Positions 34,901 to 38,032 of a stretch of DNA of 38,032 nucleotides are shown here, one piece after another. The notes beneath the pieces are model-generated. The model had not been told where the DNA came from and did no database searches. It was given only the letters and a program-made list of their open reading frames with translations. This stretch comes from JALSJK01 sp964530345 (GTDB lineage: Bacteria > Pseudomonadota > Gammaproteobacteria > Methylococcales > Methylomonadaceae), in contig CAZGYJ010000009.1 in assembly GCA_964530345.1 (NCBI GenBank), positions 1 through 38,032 on the forward strand. The letters are read 5' to 3'. Numbering within the stretch: position 1 is the stretch's first letter; each line of letters starts with the position of its first letter. The position numbers were made by a program, and so were the translations under genes.

Positions 34901-35785
34901 ATGAAATTCGGTATCCATACTATCGAGTGGAATAGAATCTAGGCTATTTCTGCTAACCAATCCATCGTTTATTTTAATTTTTCCCGTTAAATTCTTAAGT
35001 TTAGAATGATCCCACTCACTCCAAACCTGAAAATCAGATACGCCTGAATCAAATTGGAAATCGGAATGTATTTCGTTAGTAAAAATATCAGAAAGCAAAA
35101 CTCGTTGTCCTTCGGCATACAGAATTCCCGTAAATTCCCCGGCAGTAAAAACATCTCCGCTAAAATCTGCTATTACCGTTAGTGATTTACCCATTTTTTG
35201 GGGTAAGTTAACATGCATTCGAAATTGATGCTGATTGTCATCCAAATTTTTCAGCATGATACTTACATGTTGCAAAATTTGAGTTTTAGCCTGGTGCAAT
35301 TGGTCTTGCCAGTGAACCTCACTATCCAGAATCTCATAGTGACCACCTTGCATTAACCAATATGGTTGTTCATCATTGGCTTTTAATCCCACAACGGCAA
35401 AACTGCCATCTTGCTTACGCATAATAGTTAATTTTGCCCCTACCAGAGTCATCCATGAAGAAGCCATTAAATCCTGCTTCAGCAACACATTAATAACATC
35501 AATTCCCAACCGAATTTCTCTAAGCTGAATAGGTGATTGTTGGGTACCTTGCTCTGATATGGAAATTTGTTGTAAAACTATTTCAGGGTTGAATCCTCGC
35601 ATCTTTGCATGTAATTTCCCTATTTTGAAAGGCACACCCAAAATATCACTGATCTTTAATTCCAATTCAGCCTTATAGGATTCAACTTCGGATAGAACAA
35701 TTCTAAGACCCGTCGAACCAACAGCAAGAAAAATCAATGACCAGAAAATAAAAATCCGCGTAGCGCGGGTCACATGATGAATCAT
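31964..35785 (-). CDS. yhdP: YhdP family AsmA-like envelope protein
   Basis: 1273 residues, the usual size. One N-terminal membrane segment (~10-28, IFIFWSLIFLAVGSTGLRIVL) is followed by a very long periplasmic beta-rich part of repeating short strands (AsmA-like/DUF3971), and the C-terminal region VGRLLGILNLGNLYRRIRLDF with IDQDIFVLPKSAEVIPIAGKI, which is diagnostic. YhdP, with TamB and YdbH, is thought to form a hydrophobic groove carrying phospholipid from the inner to the outer membrane. It lies 67 bp after rng. Its last codons lie in the sequence repeated across the assembly gap, where it would overlap the nitrilase start. Confidence 0.96.
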   Translation of the reverse strand: MIHHVTRATRIFIFWSLIFLAVGSTGLRIVLSEVESYKAELELKISDILGVPFKIGKLHAKMRGFNPEIVLQQISISEQGTQQSPIQLREIRLGIDVINVLLKQDLMASSWMTLVGAKLTIMRKQDGSFAVVGLKANDEQPYWLMQGGHYEILDSEVHWQDQLHQAKTQILQHVSIMLKNLDDNQHQFRMHVNLPQKMGKSLTVIADFSGDVFTAGEFTGILYAEGQRVLLSDIFTNEIHSDFQFDSGVSDFQVWSEWDHSKLKNLTGKIKINDGLVSRNSLDSIPLDSMDTEFHWQRDADLWQLDVSRFKLDSGEKKWPEASFSISKKSEKKLVASIKQLDLAQASELVLFSRMLEKSLANQLKRLKLQGIINDTVFYTDFDGSYFAINGFFNHIGFVDASRQIAVKNFSGRIKGSNQQGIVKLRTRDAKLVLPEILSIPLTISQLTGQVLWRQQQNLSFSSDDLAVSLPGLSTRNRFHLELGKQQKDGLIDWQTEVTNGVNVAMINKLYPDKILDKELLSWLQQLLVSGEIAKAKILFYGKTSDYPFINGNGTFQADLTATDLKISYGEQWPKLTGIDGQVFFRNDTLDIRVNKGQLSGESIKSLRVTLPSFRENEILTVKARLEGRIEQTFDFLENSPLSDKLLPVTQVITAKGNNTLDVHLHLPVADVEQTDVKVEASLRRARVSVLPLALEVTKMSGQLIFTEDDVFSKDLKGFGLGFPVTFDVSSDPEKMLINGTGKTDTENLKKQFPNQLWQVASGNLQYDLKLTVPRDGNLPSQLHLHSELLGLTLNLPEDLAKSAEQKQPIWVDFTFDDSNVLLANLDYADRLKVAASLDMKKSVLLGLNIVYGAGEPEFLGEDGIVLRVDQERLNLDSWLSLTEKSEHGGALLSLIHLLDLTVDQLVWRKQQLGRVVLKLNKNESLFAGAIKTAFFKGGISFPSDLAKEQKILLKFDDIDFSALSQLFIDQDNIESLAPEDLPLFDLQSEKVFWQQHDLGRLSISAKHDDRGMIFPKIRLISNNSDLSIENGFWKHQQGTNISGFKGQWRVKDLGLFLTSMGLSNDVIDTQALFEFDLQWPDPPYQFALDKLAGTIKMHLEDGRLLGIEPGVGRLLGILNLGNLYRRIRLDFSDVFSKGLSFEHIRGDFVIADGKAKTNNLLVDALPAKIKISGELDLVNRRIDQDIFVLPKSAEVIPIAGKIVGGVVGAIAGTITGKPREGVFFGAHYRLEGEWSNPKVISEPENDGLLRKVWTGITDFPWVNNNKEKIINE

Positions 35786-35852
35786 CTAAAATCGCAAAGT
35801 TGCTTACGAATATTTTATGCAGACAAATAAAGTAACAAGGGGGAAATCTGCT

Positions 35853-37307
35853 TTATAATAAAACCACGTCATATTGTTCCTGGTTATACTGACTTTCTGA
35901 CCTGAATTTTATTTGGACATCCAGAAATTTTTCCAATTCAGACAAGGTATCAGCTTCTTCATCTAGCAGCATTTCAACAACTTCGTTCGCAGCCAGAACC
36001 AACAGATTTTTTACTTCATATTGTCGAACTTCGCGAATAATTTCCCTGAAAATTTCCAGACAAATAGATTCTGGGGTTTTTAGCACCCCTCTGCCACCAC
36101 AAGCTGGACAAGTTTCACATAAAATGTGTTCAAGACTTTCCCGCGTTCTTTTCCGGGTCATTTCCACTAAGCCTAACGCTGAAACTTCAGTAATTTTAGT
36201 CTTGGCATGATCCTTGACAAGACTTTTTTCTAGTGCCTGCAACACCTGTTCCCGATGCGCCCGACTTTGCATATCAATAAAGTCAATAATAATGATACCG
36301 CCAAGATTTCGTAATCTCAGTTGTCTTGCAATCGCCCGGGTTGCCTCCAAATTGGTTTTAAATATTGTTTCCTCTAAATTCCGATCGCCAACATAACCGC
36401 CAGTATTAACATCAACAGTAGTCATGGATTCAGTCTGATCAAAGACCAAATGTCCGCCTGATTTTAAATTTACCTTGCGATCCAATGCCTTGAGAATTTC
36501 GTCCTCAACATTGTAAATATCAAAAACCGGGCGTTCGCCAGTATAAAGTTCAATCAGAGATACTATTTCCGGCGCAAAATCTTCTGCAAACTTGATTAAT
36601 CGATGAAATGTTTCTCTGGAATCAACACGAATTTTTTCAATTCCTTCCTGATATAAGTCCCTAAGCGTTCGAATGCTTAAGGGTAAGTCCTGGTGGATCT
36701 GTTGTTTGACCTTGGCTTGCTTGATTTTTTCAGAAATGGATTCCCATAATTTGAGCAAAAACTCCATATCAGATCGTAAAATATTTTCTTCCACACATTC
36801 TGCGGCCGTGCGGGCGATAAACCCACCGCACTCCTTTTCCTTACGAAACGATTCCAAACATCCGCGTAAACGCTCCCGTTCCGATTCTGATTCAATTCGT
36901 TGCGAAATACCTACTGTTTCAGAAAATGGCATATAAACCTGAAACCGGGAAGGAATAGAAATTTCAGTCGTTAAACGAGCTCCCTTGGAGCCTAATGGAT
37001 CTTTTGAAACCTGGACAATTATATTTTGCCCTTCATAATAGTAATCGGCAATATTTTCCGATCCTTTTTTAATCAAATCCCTGTTACAAATATCCGATAA
37101 ATGAAGAAATGCCGCTCTTTCCAGACCAATGTCAACAAAAGCTGCCTGCATTCCAGGCAAAACCCGACAAACTTCGCCTTTATAAATATTACCGACAATT
37201 CCACGCTGACGGGTTCGTTCAATAATCAGTTCCTGTAAAACTCCGTTTTCTATCACAGCAACCCGGGTTTCCGGAGGCGTTACATTTATTAAAATTTCTT
37301 CGCTCAT
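35853..37307 (-). CDS. rng: Ribonuclease G
   Basis: 484 residues from ATG 37307. An N-terminal S1 RNA-binding domain (~38-125: GNIYKGEVCRVLPGMQAAFVDIG is split over two motifs) is followed by the RNase H-like and DNase I-like catalytic parts with VDVNTGGYVG and GGIIIIDFIDM, which carry the two Mg-binding Asp residues. CPACGGRG is the zinc-link. It lacks the long C-terminal scaffold of RNase E. RNase G processes the 16S rRNA 5' end and some mRNAs. It shares one base with the maf stop (TGATG). Confidence 0.98.
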   Translation of the reverse strand: MSEEILINVTPPETRVAVIENGVLQELIIERTRQRGIVGNIYKGEVCRVLPGMQAAFVDIGLERAAFLHLSDICNRDLIKKGSENIADYYYEGQNIIVQVSKDPLGSKGARLTTEISIPSRFQVYMPFSETVGISQRIESESERERLRGCLESFRKEKECGGFIARTAAECVEENILRSDMEFLLKLWESISEKIKQAKVKQQIHQDLPLSIRTLRDLYQEGIEKIRVDSRETFHRLIKFAEDFAPEIVSLIELYTGERPVFDIYNVEDEILKALDRKVNLKSGGHLVFDQTESMTTVDVNTGGYVGDRNLEETIFKTNLEATRAIARQLRLRNLGGIIIIDFIDMQSRAHREQVLQALEKSLVKDHAKTKITEVSALGLVEMTRKRTRESLEHILCETCPACGGRGVLKTPESICLEIFREIIREVRQYEVKNLLVLAANEVVEMLLDEEADTLSELEKFLDVQIKFRSESQYNQEQYDVVLL

Positions 37308-37870
37308 CAAAGTATTGTAATGCCTTCTTTAGCTAAAATCTCCACTGTTTCAAATATTGGCAATCCTACCACCCCAGAAAAGCTGCCCGAAATGGCTTCA
37401 ACAAACATCGCGCCCACGCCCTGAATCGCATAAGCGCCAGCTTTATCTTTAGGCTCACCCGTAGCCCAATAAGCAATCATTTCCTGCTCAGACAAATTCT
37501 TAAAGGTCACTTCTGTCATAGACAGAATTTGCCAATGCTCCTGTCCGCGCAATGAAACCGCCGTATAAACCTGATGAGTTCTCCCAGAAAGCTGGCTTAA
37601 CATCTGCAAAGCATGATTTTTATGTTCCGGTTTCCCAAAAATAATATTTCCTAAAACAACAGCAGTATCTGCAGCCAAAACTGGTATTTGTGCATCTTTT
37701 ACAGCAGCAGACTTTTCTGCCGCAATTCTTTGTACATAAACAGCAGGTTGTTCATTAGCCAAAGGGGTTTCATTCAATCCAACCGGAGCGACATAATATT
37801 GGATACCCATTTGATCTAATAATTCCCTTCGTCTAGGCGAGGCAGAAGCTAAAATTAGTTGTCCAGCCAT
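37307..37870 (-). CDS. maf: Maf-like nucleotide pyrophosphatase (YhdE type)
   Basis: 187 residues, full length. It opens with ILASASPRRRELLDQMG, has VLAADTAVVLGNIIFGKPE at ~65-82 and DKAGAYAIQGVGAMFVEAISG-type sequence near 145, then SFSGVVGLPIFET at the end; these are all Maf motifs. Maf proteins hydrolyse dTTP, UTP or modified pyrimidine nucleotides and are linked to septum control. It directly precedes rng, as in E. coli. There are only 10 bp between its start and the stop of the gene upstream, so it is inside a longer transcript. Confidence 0.96.
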   Translation of the reverse strand: MAGQLILASASPRRRELLDQMGIQYYVAPVGLNETPLANEQPAVYVQRIAAEKSAAVKDAQIPVLAADTAVVLGNIIFGKPEHKNHALQMLSQLSGRTHQVYTAVSLRGQEHWQILSMTEVTFKNLSEQEMIAYWATGEPKDKAGAYAIQGVGAMFVEAISGSFSGVVGLPIFETVEILAKEGITIL

Positions 37871-37880
37871 TTAAAAAATT

Positions 37881-38032
37881 TTATTTAATTGATAAAGATA
37901 ACTGCTCAAAAACTTTTTTTACTGCTAACAGATTTACCTGTTTCCCCTGGATAACAAAAACACTGTTCAAGGTGCAGTTAGTTGACGATTCATTTTCAAG
38001 AACTCCATTCTGATGGGCTATAAATTTATTGT
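37881..38032 (-). CDS. 3' end of an unidentified gene
   Basis: A minus-strand frame is open from the right window edge to TAA at 37881-37883, giving 49 residues with ordinary composition (NGVLENESSTNCTLNSVFVI and VNLLAVKKVFEQLSLSIK are two parts of it). I do not recognise the family. It would lie 10 bp before maf on the same strand, consistent with an operon. Short open frames can occur by chance, so confidence is limited. Confidence 0.45.
   Translation of the reverse strand, partial: NKFIAHQNGVLENESSTNCTLNSVFVIQGKQVNLLAVKKVFEQLSLSIK

Noticed and set aside
1..38032. tRNA or rRNA genes
   Set aside because: No cloverleaf-like or rRNA-like sequence was noticed on reading either strand, though a covariance-model scan was not possible.

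Overview
The window reads as part of a fairly AT-rich gammaproteobacterial genome. The evidence is the housekeeping gene content and order: gatCAB next to mreBCD-mrdA-mrdB-mltB-rlpA-dacA-dat-ybeD, and maf-rng-yhdP-nitrilase-tldD-pmbA. A methanotroph-like (Methylococcales-type) host is a guess from gene order and from REP-like intergenic palindromes; nothing in the window proves it.

Region 1 (1-11.1 kb, + strand) is an accessory cluster for exported proteins, probably acting on polysaccharides. In order it holds: a two-domain secreted protein with a jelly-roll lyase-like C-terminus, cut by the left window edge; a DUF1800 protein; a DUF1501 protein with a Tat-like signal; a GH74-like BNR/beta-propeller protein; a GH114-family protein; and a GH5 endoglucanase-type protein. 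Five of the six carry the same ~90-residue calcium-binding module, a thrombospondin type-3 repeat with a Cys pair followed by two dockerin/EF-hand-like loops. It is placed N-terminally, centrally or C-terminally depending on the protein. This shared module on unrelated domains is the most interesting feature of the window. The cluster ends in a decayed duplicate of the GH114 leader (11.0-11.4 kb) joined to a frameshifted DruA/transposase-like remnant (11.4-11.65 kb).

Region 2 (11.66-15.8 kb, - strand) holds a MoaD/ThiS-like protein, a small lipoprotein and the gatC-gatA-gatB operon (Glu/Asp-tRNA amidotransferase). A REP-like hairpin lies upstream of moaD, and a ~166-bp imperfect palindromic element lies between gatC and mreB.

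Region 3 (16.2-26.2 kb, + strand) is the rod-shape and peptidoglycan cluster: MreB, MreC, MreD, PBP2, RodA, MltB, RlpA, DacA/PBP5-type carboxypeptidase, a D-alanine-aminotransferase-like enzyme and YbeD. Many stop/start codons touch or overlap. mreC appears to lack any conventional start codon at its conserved N-terminus.

Region 4 (26.2-27.5 kb, - strand) is a two-gene unit: a histidine-rich polytopic membrane protein of unknown function, then a 56-residue rubredoxin 14 nt downstream. It has a plausible sigma-70 promoter.

Region 5 (27.6-38.0 kb, - strand) is a dense run: an unidentified 3' gene end, maf, rng, yhdP, nitrilase, tldD, a pRiA4b ORF-3-like gene and pmbA. Between yhdP and the nitrilase lies a run of 100 N flanked by the same 55 bases on both sides, so it looks like an unmerged assembly overlap. 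If collapsed, the two genes overlap by 8 nt.
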